NCBI GenBank assembly: GCA_037447655.1
Contig: JBBHKE010002115.1
Coordinates: forward strand, 77,162-141,161
DNA length: 64,000 nt
Direction of reading: 5' to 3'
DNA from: Zygnema cylindricum
Lineage: Eukaryota; Streptophyta; Zygnematophyceae; Zygnematales; Zygnemataceae
This document shows, piece after piece, positions 21,921 to 32,599 of the stretch. The position numbers and the translations under genes are program-made. Under the pieces are notes generated by a model, which was given only the letters and a program-made list of their open reading frames with translations, was not told where the DNA came from and searched no databases. Every line of letters begins with the position of its first letter. The stretch's first letter is position 1.

Positions 21921-24650
21921 AGGAGGTATCATTCACAGAAAGGTAGACCTAAATCAGATTGTAATAAACTTGTAAATTCCATTATAAAAGTAGGTGTTGA
22001 AATACAAATGTAAAGGTGGACTGTCCAAATAAAGATTGCTCTGATTTCTGTTCCTGGCTGAAATGAATTCTATGAGTGATGGGCTAATTTGCTTATTCCG
22101 AATGCCATTTCTTTCTAATGCAGGGAAGACAATACGGTGGTCAGATAACTAATTGCCGCGTGTACGAATTCCGCTGCAAAAAAAAAAAAACGTGGAGAAC
22201 ATACACATGTTCTACACTAAGGTAAATGTTCTGTACACCCCCCCTCGGAAACAGCGACTAGCCTCATTCGATTCTTCAATGAACTCCCGAAATAGTGAGA
22301 ATCACCAAATCGGAAATGCTGGCCATAATCGTACCAAAATCAATAGAATCTTTGTGAAAATGTTATGAATGCGGTGATTAAGAATTATGCAAAATCAAAA
22401 TCAAAAAAGCTCAAAATTTAATCATTTTGAAGGAGCATTTGAGAGCAAAGTTGTCTTAGGCATCTAGCCATTGAGGAACAACCAAAATTCCACTCTAATT
22501 ACAATGACTACTCGGAATTTATCAAATCGGCATATCATATTAAATATTCATCCACAAGTACAAACATGGTATTGCCATTCACTGGATATCATATCTATTT
22601 GTCCAACTGTCCAAAATAATCCAACAAAGTTCAATCTGTCTATGGAGAAAATATCAAACATCTCAATAATCCATCCATCCACTCATCCATCCATCGCATT
22701 ATACCTTCACCAAGAGATCTTACTCTTACATATTTCTAGAAGTAAATGAAGCAACTGATCATTTACTTAACTCGCCCTGATTAGTCTTATACTACCTTTA
22801 TTTCCCCAAGAATATCCTGCTTCTATCTAGCAATCAAGATCTCAAAATCTTAAAATCCCAAAATCCAAAAACCAGCATTTGAGTTTCAATCACTATTTCC
22901 TTTGTCATTTATTTTGATGGATATAAGAAATCCGAAAGACAACCGTTTTTTGTCCCATAAAGTGCCGATGATTAATGGGTCACACTAAATTCTCCTGGTC
23001 GCCAGGTGGAAGCCAGGGAGACACGTGTACATTTCAACACAATGTAAGATTTGACACCTACTAAGGTCTGGGCCAGCAGGGAGGGGGAGAAGGGGGTGGT
23101 TTTTTACTCGGTGGTGGAGGTGATGGTGGGGGTGAAGGGGGTGAAGGAGGTGGAGAGCGTGGAGGAGAAGGAGGTGGCGGGGATTTTTTCCTTGGTGGAG
23201 GTGATGGTGGGGAGGAATTTTTCTTCGGTGGAGGAGATGATGGTGGGGGTGGAGGGGGTGGAGAGGGTGGAGGAGGAGAGCGGTTTATTTTTTTTCGGTG
23301 GGGTGGAGAGGGTGGAGGAGGAGAGAGGTATATTTTCTTGGGTGGCGGTGGAGAGGGTGGGGGTGGAGAAGGTGGAGGAGGTGATTTTGCTGATGGAGAA
23401 TAATCTGGGATAACTTTAATCAGAAAAAGAAGCCTTTAAAGTAAGTTATTTATTAGAACACCGGCACGTGTCCAATACCGATTTCATTTTGTCGCATTTT
23501 GAATGAACTTAAAGGAAAGAAAAATGATGAAAATGTGAAAAAACATAGTGAAAGACCATAGTGAAATATTATAGGAATACACATTAAACATTGTGGATAT
23601 CTTTCCCCCTACAAGAGCAGCCTCAAGCGTTCAAAAGTTATCGATAACTTACGATGAAATTAAAAAGGAGAGAAGATTTTCTAAAAAAAACGAGATTTTG
23701 CTGCTCACAAATCATTAAATTCAACAAGAACATTCCAATCCGTGTGCAAACTTAAAAAAAAAAAAAAACGGTTGTTCCAAAAAAAACGGAATTTGAAACA
23801 AAAAAGTTCTCAAGTACCATCTTATTATTTTATTTTGACATTCTTCTGAGTAACAACACTTACATGAAGCGCATCCAATTGAGTAAATTGGCTAATAATA
23901 TCCAGGATCCGCGGTGCTGGAACAATAAAGAACAGCACATGTCAAGGCCCAATTTTTTAAGCCATTTAAAAGCATCACTTTCCACTCTAACCAAGGCAAG
24001 AATCCAAGTATAACAATCGAATGTCGAGAGAACAGATTTCGATGCTGAACTGAACGTGTGACAAAGATAAAAAACAAAATTGAAACACCTGAAAGACTTT
24101 AACACTAAATGCGGATCAGGCTCAGTGCAGTGTGTAGCACAAACCCCCTACAGAAATACAAAAAAATGGACAAGGGGAAACCTCAACAGTAAGAATGCAC
24201 TACATATGCTTTCCAATTAATACGACAATGTTTATTTAAGGTGTTAACTGAAAAAAAACTCTAGAACATGCTCTATACCAGCAAGTCTACTAATCAGCCA
24301 AACACATAACTAGCCCAAACCCACTAGCTTACTCATACAAACATGGATAATCGTAACTGTTATGATCGATATTATCCACTTCGACGGGAATTTTTTCGTC
24401 GAATACGACTCCGTAACAATTATAGCCTGACCAAAACAGAATACGACTGCAAACGTAGTCGTCGTAGTAAGAGTCTATGTATTTCTAGTCTATAATATAC
24501 GATCCAACATTCCCTTCCCAAAGATATGGGATATTCCATCATTCGTACGGAGGAGCCGGAGTGTAAAATGTCCCTTGATTTCCTTGATAATCGTAATAAT
24601 TAAAAAAAGCAATTATTGTTCTCGTGGTATAAAAAGCTTTGTGCTCGCCA

Positions 24651-25549
24651 TTGTGGCACAGTGGTAGTGGTAGTGTGTGGTAGTGGTAGTGTGGTAGTGC
24701 ATTAGGAGCTAAAGTGAAAGGTCCAGGTTCAAATCCTAGTCGGCTCATCAATCCTTTTATTGGGATCGTCCATTATATCCCCCGATTCTAGGAATCTTAA
24801 CAAGGTATCGGAGCCAGCGGGACCAAGTTTACATGGACAATTATCATCGGCTACCTCTCGAAGGGGGGTGTTGACGTACATGAAATGTTCGATCGATATC
24901 CGGAATTGTGGTAAAAATCCACACTAAAAACCCATATAAAATTAGACCCACCAGCATAACATGTGAGCTGGTGGCACAGTGGTAGTGGCACAGTGGTAGT
25001 GGCACAGTGGTAGTGGCACAGTGGTAGTCTGTTCGCAGCTAAAGTGAAAGGTCCAGGTTCAAATGCTGGCCGGCTCATCAATCTCTTTATTAGGATCGTC
25101 CATTTTATCCCCTATTCTAGGAATCTTAACATGGGATAAGAGCCAGAGGACCAGGTTTACATGGACAATTATGACCGGCTACCTCTCGAGGGGGGGTGTT
25201 GAGTGTACTGCTGGATACTCGGAATTGTGGTAATATCCACACTAAAAACCAATATAAAATTGGACCCACCAGCATAACATCTGAGATGGTGGTGGTGCAA
25301 TGGTTAGTACATTCACAGCTACCTTGAGCTTGTTAAGATTCCTAGAATCGGGGGATAGAATGGACGATCCCAATAAAGGGATTGATGAGGCGGCCAAGAT
25401 TTGAACCTGGTACCTTTCACTTTCGCTGCGAACGCACTACCACTGCCACCAACTCATATGTTATGCTGGTAGGTCCAATTTTGTACAGGTTTTTAGTGTG
25501 GATTTTTACCACAATTCCGGATTTTAATCGCACGTTTCACGTACGAACA
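24651..25549. mobile_element. TRIM-like miniature LTR retrotransposon array with tRNA-like LTRs
   Basis: Partial LTR (to 24802), internal 24803-24868, LTR 24869-25131 (263 bp), internal 25132-25196, partial LTR 25197-25330, then an inverted LTR 25331-25549. LTRs start TGTTGA and end TTAACA. The internal regions (66 and 65 bp) begin with AGGTATCGGAGCCAG or TGGGATAAGAGCCAG, close to the plant initiator-tRNA-Met primer site, and end with a polypurine tract (CGAAGGGGGG). No protein is encoded. The alternating LTR-internal-LTR-internal-LTR order is the usual product of unequal recombination. The array starts abruptly inside the exon 2 remnant of the pseudogene. Confidence 0.75.
24972..25066 (+). 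promoter_or_regulatory. tRNA-like Pol III promoter with four A boxes inside the miniature LTR
   Basis: TGGCACAGTGGTAG (A-box consensus TGGCNNAGTGG) is repeated four times head to tail at 24972-25027 with a 14-bp period. A B-box-like GGTTCAAATGC follows at 25056. The neighbouring LTR has one such A box (24654-24664), TGGTAG repeats, and a perfect GGTTCAAATCC at 24726-24736. The T-arm-like consensus CCAGG-TTCAAAT-CCTGG is present. There is no matching acceptor stem, so this is tRNA-like rather than a tRNA gene. Confidence 0.65.
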
Positions 25550-26540
25550 GTGTATTGAAACAAGAAAGATTCTAATGTTTGAAAAAATTGAAAATTAAGT
25601 CTGAAAATAAGAGTTGACTAGAATGAGGGGAGGATTAGACATATTATTGGAATATAAAGAACAATTGCAAAGTAGAGGAGAAGAAGAATCAGAAAGTTGA
25701 GAAGTGACGAAATAAAGAGTGAAATAAAAGGAAAGAGAAGAAGCGGATAGAAAGAGCTGGAGATGGAGAGAGAGAGAGGGAGAGAGAGGGAGAATAAGAG
25801 TTGACTATAGTGAGAGGAGTCTTAGACATATTATTAGAATATATAGAACAACTGCAAAATGAAAATTAAGGATGGAAATAGAGTTAAGAGTTAGAGGTAG
25901 AGTCAAAAACGGATTACAAGTAGATCAAGAAAGAGAATGAGAATAGAAATTAAAAAGAGAGTTGGGAATTAAGTTCCAATCAGAAGTAGTATTACTTCAT
26001 CAGAATAAAAATTTGAACATGAACCCAAAAATAAAATTCGGATCGTAAAAAAATAAAGTGTCTGTTTGCACACCTATAATCAAAAAAACATTTATTATTA
26101 TTTTAACCTTGGATAGGAATATTAATACTAGATCCGTCAGGAAACTGTCACAGATGGCACTTGTTATACATACATAAATAATATGAAAAAGTTTAAAATT
26201 TATTATGAAATGAAAAATTATTATGAAATGAAAAATTGACCTCAATTTTCCAATTAAAATTTCTCAATTACAACGAGCAACGAAAAGGCTCCACCACTGA
26301 CACAACTTAAAAAAAAAAACAAAAAAAAACAGAAATCCGAGAGGCATTCATTAATTGATGTACTTTTCCATCTAAATTAGCAGTGGATTTACAAAAAAAA
26401 ACAAAAAAAACGAAAACAGAAACAAATTTTAGTCCTAACATTCGTTATTTTCCATTGTTATTCCGAAAAAAAAAATTTACAGAGACTCGTTTCCAAATAG
26501 AAATAATCAAAAATTAAAAATCAAGACAATTAAGGAAGCA

Positions 26541-26622
26541 CTTCCCACAAAAGATGGAGAGGGAGAGGGAGAGGGAGAGGGAGAGGGAGAGGGAGAGGGA
26601 GAAAAAGAGGGAGAGGGAGAGG
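26541..26622. repeat. GAGAGG microsatellite in intron 1 of copy 2
   Basis: About thirteen GGGAGA units. It is absent from the equivalent intron of copy 1. Confidence 0.9.
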
Positions 26623-27305
26623 AGTTTAAATTGAAGGACATCTTACCTTTTGCGCCTTTCACTGTCGTATTCATAGGACGTGGATAAGCTTTAAATTTTA
26701 TCCGTACTGAAATCAACCCTTTACTAGCCAATGTGGGTTTTGCCGAGGCCAATCCGCGGTCAGCAATCAGCCACGTGGCAAAAACGACAACATGCACAAA
26801 AAACCAAAGAAGCGCCCGAAGGCCGGCCATCGGAGCCAAGGAGAGGAAGACGACAAGAATTCTATTTTCTACCTTTTTTTTTTTTTTTTAGTTTCTTTTA
26901 AAGTCTTTTTGTTTGACAGCTATATGTGAAACTTGGGTTTTCGACTGGAATTTATAGGAGCGGAGTTGCTGATTCTAGACGACAAAATAATGTCGCGCAC
27001 AAACGACGAAGAGCTTAGCTCCAATCAGCGCACTTTTGTCGCACTCTTCGCACAAAGTCGGAGTCGTAGGTTAGGACCGACCAATAGGAAGGCTCCGAGC
27101 GACGACCGGGATTCGGTTTTCGGCCAATCAGCGCACAGCGCGACCGAAAGCAACAATTGAGAAAAGTTACGGGAAAAAAAAACAAAAAAACATTTGAGAT
27201 TTTTTTTTTTAATGCGATTTTACGCGTCTCGAACGTTTTTTTTTGGACCGACTTCCAGATCTGGACGAATCGTGTACTTTTGCGCGACCTTGAAAAAAAG
27301 TTTTT

Positions 27306-27640
27306 AGAGTTTTTTGAGGGTTTTTGGGTTTTTAGAGTTTTTAGGGTTTTTACTTTTTAGGGTTTGGAGGTTTTTAGGGTTTTTTCAGGAGCAATTTTCG
27401 TGAACCGTGTCTTGTAGCTTTTTAATTTAGGGTAATTTGCACCCATTAAAAAATTAATGGCCCGCTCGATTTGCCGCGGCTGTCGTATTCTTGGAGCTTG
27501 TCAGATTTTTTGTCATTTTCTGTCAGTTTTTGACAGTTTTTGAGGATTGTCAGTTTTTGTCGGTTTTTGAGGAACCAATCGCATTTCGTTGTACAAGTTG
27601 ACGTCTTTCCGAAAATTGCGCTGAGGGTAAAAAAAAATAA
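27306..27640. other. No gene seen; TTTTTAGGG and TGTCAGTTTT low-complexity repeats
   Basis: Two short-period arrays: TTTTTAGGGTTTT-like units (27300-27385) and TGTCAGTTTTTG-like units (27495-27570). The first resembles degenerate plant telomere-like TTTAGGG units but is too irregular to call telomeric. Confidence 0.4.
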
Positions 27641-27978
27641 CTTTTTAGTTTTAGCTGGTGGAGTACGGCCTCAGGAGGGTGGTACCGTACTGTACTTTGT
27701 CCCTTGCTGACACGACCTGATGGAATAGTAATCAAATTTCATGCTAATTAACGTGTCCGTACACCTGTTCGTACGATTATTGGCAAAGCTTGACGGACAA
27801 GATTCGTTAGTCCCAGTAGGGTTGGGCTAGGCCCATTTTTGTGTACGGAAAAGTGTACGGACAAGTAAATTGGCAAGATATTTTAATAACTATACCATCA
27901 GGTCGTGTCAGTAAGGGACAAAGTACGGTACGGTACCACTTGCCTGAGACCGTACCTCCACCAGCTAAAAACAAAAAG
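27641..27978. mobile_element. Foldback MITE with about 80-bp inverted arms
   Basis: The arm 27641-27730 (TTTTAGCTGGTGGAG...GACCTGATGG) is the inverse of 27890-27978 (CCATCAGGTCGTG...CTCCACCAGCTAAAA) with a few mismatches. The middle shares TGTCCGTACAC/ACGTGTCC motifs with the P family. No coding capacity. Confidence 0.7.
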
Positions 27979-28033
27979 TGAGGTTCTTCACAATACAGTA
28001 CTGTCAGCCGTACTAATTCGTGACATTACGTAC

Positions 28034-28603
28034 CATAGTTCAAAAGTAGGCGTTTTTATCGTTGGCCTTTGGTAGGCGCACAAAACTTGGCACAAAACTC
28101 GCATAGAGTAAGCATACTGTATGTGTGTGCGTTGTGCACACTCTTGTATGAACGTACGAATCTGACGTATCATCATAGTACAGCGCACGCCGGAGGACGA
28201 TTTTTTTTAGCAAACTGACACTGCGTAGGATGACATTCCGCGGGAAAAAAAACCCGGAAAAAAAAAAAAAAAACGCGGACGTAAGTCCTATCGTAAGTTG
28301 TGTTATGGGCTTTTCATGTGATCTTCTTAGATCGCTACTTTGATCAGCGAACGTCCGATCGTCCAAATCTGACGGTTTAAATTAAAAATACCTCAAAACT
28401 CATGGAAAAATAAAAATTAGTCCGAATGTTTTTCAAAATTTAGACATGACGTTTAATTCTCTATCGATCGATGTGCAACTCAACCCTGTTACTATTATTT
28501 TTCATTTTGCGACCAATACAATATGGGTCTTAAGGCCATATTGTATGTTTTGCGTACAATAGGCATATTGTATGGGTCTACTTTCACCTACTTTTGAACT
28601 ATG
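28034..28603. mobile_element. hAT-like non-autonomous transposon, copy 2
   Basis: Same terminal repeats as 15928-16567 (CATAGTTCAAAAGTAGG). Flanking 8-mers are TTACGTAC (28026-28033) and TTGCGTAC (28604-28611), a target duplication with one mismatch. The target differs from copy 1, so this is an independent insertion and not part of the segmental duplication. It is 570 bp, shorter by an internal deletion. Confidence 0.82.
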
Positions 28604-29567
28604 TTGCGTACTTATACTTGTACTTTTATTTCGTCGCCCAAGATCGGATGAACGTACAGTACTGTCACGTTGTAGCTCCTTTTTGGCGTTTTCGTCCAGA
28701 TTTTACTAACGCTGACCGTCGGAATTGATATGGTTGGAAGTGACGTGGCCTAATAAGACAAAAGCACCGACAATACCTACATGGGCGGCGCTATTGACCA
28801 GCCTAGGGTTTGTACGGATTCAGTGTCAGAAGCTGCCAAAGTCATTGGCTTTAGATGTTTGCCGTAGGATAGAATCTCTGCAGCTGGCTTTTGTACTTTT
28901 GTACTTCTGTACTTTTGCACTTTTGCACTTTTGTACCTTTGTATCGGTTTACTTTTGTACTTTTGTACATTCTGAGATATTTTAGGAGTGCAGCAATCAG
29001 AGATTCGAAAAATCGCCTGAAATCGGTATCAGAAATCAGTACTTCCAAATCTGATTCCAGTTTTTACTCGCCGTCGACTTTTTCTCCACCGGCTTCGGTT
29101 ATTATATTTTTTGTCTTTTTCTTCACGTGTCTTGGGAACACTCGGCCCGGTTCAGATGACGGAACACAAATCGAGATGACGTCATACTATTTGTCGATAC
29201 GCGGAAAGTATCAACTACAATTGACAGTTTGCCGCAAACGGCCACAAACTGACATTTAAAAGAAGACAAAAGTATTGTAATCGTTATTTTTTGCCGTCAG
29301 TTTGCACCAAGTCTGTAAGATTCTTCTTCCAAATGTGTACTTGCTGACGTAAGCGTCTGCGCGGAGAGAAAATACTCAAAATATGCTTGGGGGGGGAAAA
29401 ATGTTTTTCAAGCGCGTACATCTAATTCCAATACCTTATATAGTTTTTTAAATTGTAGCCTGTATTTTAAGGTTTTGGCACCTCGTGAAATAGGGACTCA
29501 TTCTGGACAACCGACATTTTACGGACAAAATTGTACAAGATGTGCGTACTTGACTATTTTAGTACAA
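28604..29567. other. No gene seen; contains an ACTTTTGT microsatellite (28893-28975)
   Basis: About ten units of roughly 8 bp (TTTTGTAC/TTTTGCAC). The flanks show no recognisable coding sequence. Confidence 0.5.
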
Positions 29568-29570
29568 TTA

Positions 29571-30385
29571 GGGTAACCTTCCATCAGGCGAAAAGTGGGG
29601 TTGTTTACTGGAGAAAGTACCCTTCCGTACTAGGCCGTACTGTTTTTTTTTTTTTTTTACAAAAGATGTTTACTAAAAATTCGTTGAGATTCTCCAGACT
29701 TCTTGGCGAAAAACACCACCGTCCAATTTTCAATTTTCGACGCAAACGCCCCTTGTTTCCATTACCTAGTTAGTCTCCTCCGACTGTCCTCGGGAGGAGA
29801 GTTAGCGATTACAGGACGCATGTATTGGACCACTTGTAAATTCAGCGTCAATCCACGACGGACGTGAAGCTGTAAAGTTACATGTGGCAAATGGCGTGTC
29901 CCTTCTGATGTCAAAAAAACCACCCTGTTCGACGACAAAAACTGTTCGCCGACAAAATCTTGGTAACCGAACATCCGGTCACGCCTCCTTCATAAATGTG
30001 CACAATCAAGTTGGTACAGTGATAATGCATTCACATACAAAATTGGTACATTCTTGGACATTTGTACAAACTTGAATTTTGCAACGGTTTTCGTGGCCGC
30101 TGGTACGACGACAACCCTAAGAACGTTGAGATTGTACATTAGCGTGACGCTACTAAGATATTTTAATCGGCGTCTATCCGTACACATACTTAGTAACGAT
30201 TTTGTCCTTTTCGATATGATGATTATTCCCGGGCGGCTCAACAGGATCCTACGTGGTACCAATCGCAATCAAACAAGTCAGCAATTTTAGCTTCACTAGG
30301 ACGACCTGTTGGAAGGGTGTTACAAATTTTACTTCCGGTAAACGTGATCGTACAATTACTGGGAACGCTTCATGGAAGGTTACCC
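29571..30385. mobile_element. PIF/Harbinger-like MITE P3 (inverted relative to P2)
   Basis: Ends GGGTAACCTTCCATCA and its complement, flanked by TTA (29568-29570 and 30386-30388). The interior is the reverse complement of P2 over almost its full length. It is 815 bp, non-coding. Confidence 0.82.
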
Positions 30386-31940
30386 TTAGTCATATATATT
30401 TTTGTCGCGTAGCTCTAAATACAGTAAACCGCGAATCGCTATTAGCGTCAATAACGCTCTTTAGGTGCACCCAAATTTCTACCCAAATTCTCAAAATAGT
30501 ATTAATAATTGCTTTGGCCTTTTTCTAATAGGGAAAAACATTCGTCTTTGGTGACAACGATAATTGATCGTCGATTTTTTGTGTAAGATCTTGAGCCGTT
30601 GAGTGTTTTGAGTTTTGATTGACGTCTTTCGTGACAACAATGATTGATCGCCGATTGTTTTTGTGTAAGATTGTGAGCCGTTGAGTGATTTGAATTTTGA
30701 TTGGCTTTGTCACGTTCCAATTTTGATGTAATGAAAATAGACATGTGGTACAATCCTATTTGTTGTATTTTGCGTGGTTGTAATGGTAACGATTCGCGGT
30801 GTAGAGTATTGCACTGTACGGTACTACTACTGTCGCTCGTAGAGAATCTGCCAATTGGTGAAAGCCAAAAAGTACAAATTTTCAATATGGTCGGCCAACG
30901 TGCATCACGCCGTGGTAATTTTTTCAGCATGGACGTGACCGTCAACAGGCGAACCGAACCGACTATTTCCAACATGTCCGTACTTATTCTTTTGTAAGTA
31001 CAACACGAATCGTTTTTAGTGTTTATATTTGTAATTCAGTACCCGTAAATTTTGAACCTCGAACCTGAAATAGGACTAGTATTTCTATTTTTGCCTTAGT
31101 ACGGTTTAAATAGTACCAATGCTAAAAATTTGGGTAGTTAATAAATATTAATTACAGTGCACTTCACCGTTAATCGCTATACTCTATTAGTGATGATGTT
31201 TTTTGCTTTACGACCGACACCATTAAACGTCGCGACTGTTAAATTTAAATCTGATGGCAGAAATAAATCATTGTATACAATTTATGTCAATTGAAACAAA
31301 ATAAATGTATGATAAATGAAAACCATATGGGGGCAAAATTGTCTAGTGAAATGACACGAATAAATGAAACGACAGACTAAATCATATCATAAGAGAGAAA
31401 TTAACATCTAATAAATATACTTTATGACAAAGACAAAATTTTACGCTGAATACTCGTATGTTACGGATTTATTAATTATTTGCTATCAAAATCCATGGCG
31501 GAAAGATTCATGTATGCAGAAGAAGATGAGGAAGCCAAGTGGATGGTTTAATTTGCGTTTTTTTCATGCAGGGGGTTTGATTAATCGTAAAATTTTCACA
31601 TTAATTTGAGCGTTAATAAACGATATGAATGAATGGACTGAATATATCATGTAGTATTAAATACTTTAATGTTAAATCTAGAATACATATTAAACCATTA
31701 GCATTATTCAACCATTATTCGTTTAAACAAAATACTAATGGTTTTTGCTTATTTTTTATTAAGTTGTTGTATGTATATTTTTTATATTTTTTTTATCAAT
31801 GCATAATACTACAAAAGAAGAAAACAAAAAAAAAGTCAAACAAAATAAATAACCAAAATAGAACCTTGATCCATAACAAAAACGAAAGAAACAAATGAAA
31901 ATAATAAGAAAAAAAGAAAAAACATCAAACTTAACTAAGA
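30386..31940. other. No gene seen; includes an 86-bp tandem duplication at 30541-30712
   Basis: The duplicated unit reads CGTCTTTGGTGACAACGATA and includes GATCGTCGATTTTTTGTG. Sequence at 30418-30510 and 31020-31200 matches the ATTAGTGT-type repeat family of 6.7 kb and 18.1 kb. The remainder is AT-rich. Confidence 0.45.
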
Positions 31941-32560
31941 TTCAACCAACTTAGTCCAAAGACCTAGAAGGTTGGAATAACATCATAATCACCTCGATGG
32001 CTGACTAATACTACAAACACGTATTTTCTTTTATATTTTTTGATAGTTAAAATATGTTGATCACTTTAAGTATTTTTTTTTGTTTTCCATCAAGCACCTT
32101 AGTGGAAGACCTAGATGGTTGCATAAACATCAGTATAGCTCAAAGGCTGACTAACATTACAATCACTTATTTATTTATTATTTTTTGTTGTTTATTATAG
32201 TAGATTGATTACTAAACGCACTTTGATATTCTTTTTGTTTTTTTGTGATCAACCAACTTAGTCCGAAGACTTAAAAGGTTGCATAAACATCAATATCAGC
32301 TTGGAGGTTGACCAACATTACAAACAATTGTTTTCATTCATAATATTTGTTTGTTAGATTACATTGTTACTTTGAATAATTTTATTTTTTGTTTTTTCAA
32401 TCAACCAACTTAGTCTAGAGACTAAGAAAGTTGCTGAACATCATTATCAGCTTAAAGGCTCACCAACATTATAAACATTGGCATATATATTTTTTTAAAT
32501 ACAACACAAATAGTTTGACTACTTTGTTTCGGTGATACTTGATTACTTTGTTTTTTTTTA
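31941..32560. repeat. Tandem array of about 150-bp units (four copies)
   Basis: Units start near 31942, 32087, 32249 and 32400. Each carries a conserved core of roughly 90 bp: CAACCAACTTAGTC, then GAAGACCT..AAGGTTGCATAAAC, ATCA-TATCAGCT..AAGGCTGACC and AACATTACAAACA. It is followed by a T-rich linker of variable length. A fifth, shorter relative is near 32560-32600. Confidence 0.75.
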
Positions 32561-32599
32561 TGTAACCAACATTACAAACATTGGTTTTTTTTTTTTTTT

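Larger units (their letters stand above)
23061..26830 (-). pseudogene. Beta/gamma-crystallin-like HRGP gene, copy 2 (pseudogene)
   Basis: Homologous parts: exon 1 26830-26647 (signal peptide WFFVHVVVFATWLIA, donor GTAAGA), exon 2 remnant about 24650-24333, exon 3 23916-23864 and exon 4 23404-23061. Compared with copy 1 there are three in-frame stops: TGA replacing a Cys codon after APPY in exon 2, TAG replacing Trp in the IIDW segment of exon 2, and TAG replacing Trp of YYW in exon 3. The 5' end and acceptor of exon 2 are replaced by the miniature LTR array. Exon 4 keeps an intact proline frame (SPPPP, PPPKK blocks, end PCWPRP then TAG). That supports the proline frame as the real one in both copies. 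Confidence 0.7.
21920..27305 (-). repeat. Segmental duplication, copy 2
   Basis: Collinear partner of 10510-15055. It is about 0.85 kb longer, mainly because of the miniature LTR array at 24651-25549. The end near 27305 is followed by unrelated TTTTTAGGG-type sequence. Confidence 0.8.

Noticed and set aside
24654-24745. A genuine tRNA gene
   Set aside because: A and B boxes are present but no acceptor stem pairs, and the segment lies inside a repeated LTR.
24651-25330. Tandem SINE array
   Set aside because: The tRNA-like part sits in the middle of units that begin TGTTGA, end TTAACA and flank a primer site and polypurine tract, so an LTR element fits better.
27300-27385. Interstitial telomere repeats
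   Set aside because: TTTTTAGGG-like units are irregular and mixed with plain T runs. No regular TTTAGGG array.
31941-32560. CRISPR array
   Set aside because: Units are about 150 bp with long variable linkers in a spliced eukaryotic genome. No spacer-repeat geometry and no cas genes.
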